This document shows, piece after piece, positions 63,591 through 64,000 of a DNA stretch of 64,000 bases. Under the pieces are notes generated by a model that worked only from the letters and a program-made list of their open reading frames with translations, had not been told where the DNA came from and ran no database searches. Every line of letters starts with the position of its first letter. The first letter of the stretch is position 1. The stretch lies in NCBI RefSeq assembly GCF_000422945.1, contig NZ_AUHA01000002.1:248001-312000 (forward strand), read 5' to 3'. The translations under genes and the position numbers were made by a program. This DNA comes from Daejeonella oryzae DSM 19973 (GTDB lineage: Bacteria; Bacteroidota; Bacteroidia; Sphingobacteriales; Sphingobacteriaceae).

Positions 63591-63785
63591 TTTGTTGTAT
63601 TCTTCTGTTATTTATTCAATTGCCGGTTGAGGCAATTTGTATTTTATAATATTGTATAACCAACCGCAATTGGTTATTTAAACTTTCGCAAAATTATCAG
63701 ATATATTTATTAATCAAGCATTTTTAAACTTTCGGAATGATATAGTTTTAAAAAGCCCTCCCATTGCCAGTTAAGCAATATTTAA

Positions 63786-64000
63786 TCAGCGAATGAGCCT
63801 TTTTAACTCGGAGCGATTTACAACAACCGGATATTTTTGCTTTAATTGTTTAATCCACTCTTCTTCCAGAAAATTCTGATAATCGGATAAAACGAGGCCT
63901 CTCACTTCATCAAAAGTTTTTTGGCGGGAAGGGAAAACCTCGTGAATTTGTACAAGTACATGCACATTTCCAACAATTATTTCAGAGTCTGTATTGCTTT
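63786..64000 (-). CDS. Second SurA/PpiC-like foldase, C-terminal part (runs off window)
   Basis: The last 71 codons are seen, open to the right edge. The end reads VGNVHVLVQIHEVFPSRQKT, FDEVRGLVLSDYQNFLEEEW and LKQKYPVVVNRSELKRLIR. This is the characteristic C-terminal helix of a PpiC/SurA-like protein (a WIKQLKQKYPV-type end is common to them). No start codon is in the window. It lies 195 bp upstream of the complete foldase gene on the same strand. That gap includes an 8-bp inverted repeat, ATAACCAA at 63656 with TTGGTTAT at 63670. Confidence 0.75.
   Translation of the reverse strand, partial: SNTDSEIIVGNVHVLVQIHEVFPSRQKTFDEVRGLVLSDYQNFLEEEWIKQLKQKYPVVVNRSELKRLIR

Noticed and set aside
63620-63677. 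Small inverted repeats (TTGCC/GGCAA and ATAACCAA/TTGGTTAT) upstream of the SurA-like gene
   Set aside because: The stems are short, not followed by T-runs in a clear way, and do not form a regular array; not a CRISPR or terminator that I can defend.

Overview
This window is a chromosome segment of a Bacteroidota bacterium, most likely from the Sphingobacteriales (Pedobacter/Solitalea-like relatives). The genus is an inference and cannot be settled here. The evidence is AT-rich DNA, promoters with the Bacteroidota -7 element TAnnTTTG and few Shine-Dalgarno sites, signal peptides ending in AFSQ or AQ, bacillithiol genes (bshA, ytxJ), the mutL-rhomboid-rhomboid-endonuclease cluster, and SurA-like foldases next to a MoxR ATPase. 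I recognise no phage, IS element, CRISPR array or plasmid gene. Most of the window is housekeeping DNA with short accessory patches.

Layout. 1-5.5 kb: the 3' end of selD, an MsbA-like ABC exporter and glycine decarboxylase gcvP. 5.6-12.3 kb is the most unusual part. It holds a small exported protein whose signal peptide looks broken by one stop codon, an exported PPC/DUF296 protein, and two paralogous sensor kinases. The periplasmic half of each kinase is a THI5/NMT1-type solute-binding domain. The kinases flank a yceI gene that sits behind a 30-bp perfect palindrome, and a receiver protein overlaps the second kinase. 12.3-17.2 kb: a metallo-beta-lactamase-fold hydrolase, recJ, lptB and a GH3-family adenylating enzyme. 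17.3-19.5 kb is an accessory patch (ABM monooxygenase, SnoaL-like protein, DUF4256, an exported protein made of two 43-residue repeats) with the only gene-free stretch over 300 bp. 19.7-29.2 kb, mostly minus strand: an M28 peptidase, TerC, a polyprenyl synthase, tRNA-Ser(GGA), an acetyltransferase, a beta-barrel protein, type I asparaginase, TatD, an FKBP lipoprotein and a DHH phosphoesterase.

29.3-36.9 kb: ndk, a small membrane protein, recF with a DUF721 (DciA-type) gene, a TPR protein, ribH with a 38-residue lipoprotein behind it, ytxJ, osmC-like, and lipA running directly into an ECF sigma factor and its anti-sigma factor. 37-50.8 kb: nnr, uvrA, a lytic transglycosylase, a pseudouridine synthase with an 81-bp tandem-repeat tail, a lactonase, bshA, a coiled-coil lipoprotein, a serine hydrolase keeping only part of a GH3 glycosidase module, and an amidohydrolase. 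51-64 kb: mutL, two rhomboids, an EEP-family protein, cysS, a kinase with an exported partner, a type III asparaginase, a short orphan-family protein, a moxR ATPase, and one complete and one partial SurA/PpiC foldase.

The genes support envelope building (lptB, polyprenyl synthase, transglycosylase, foldases), DNA repair (recJ, recF, uvrA, mutL), thiol redox balance (bshA, ytxJ, osmC-like) and cofactors (selD, gcvP, lipA, ribH, nnr). The strongest candidates for new biology are the twin binding-protein kinases around yceI, the truncated glycosidase-serine hydrolase, and several short exported proteins with no known role.
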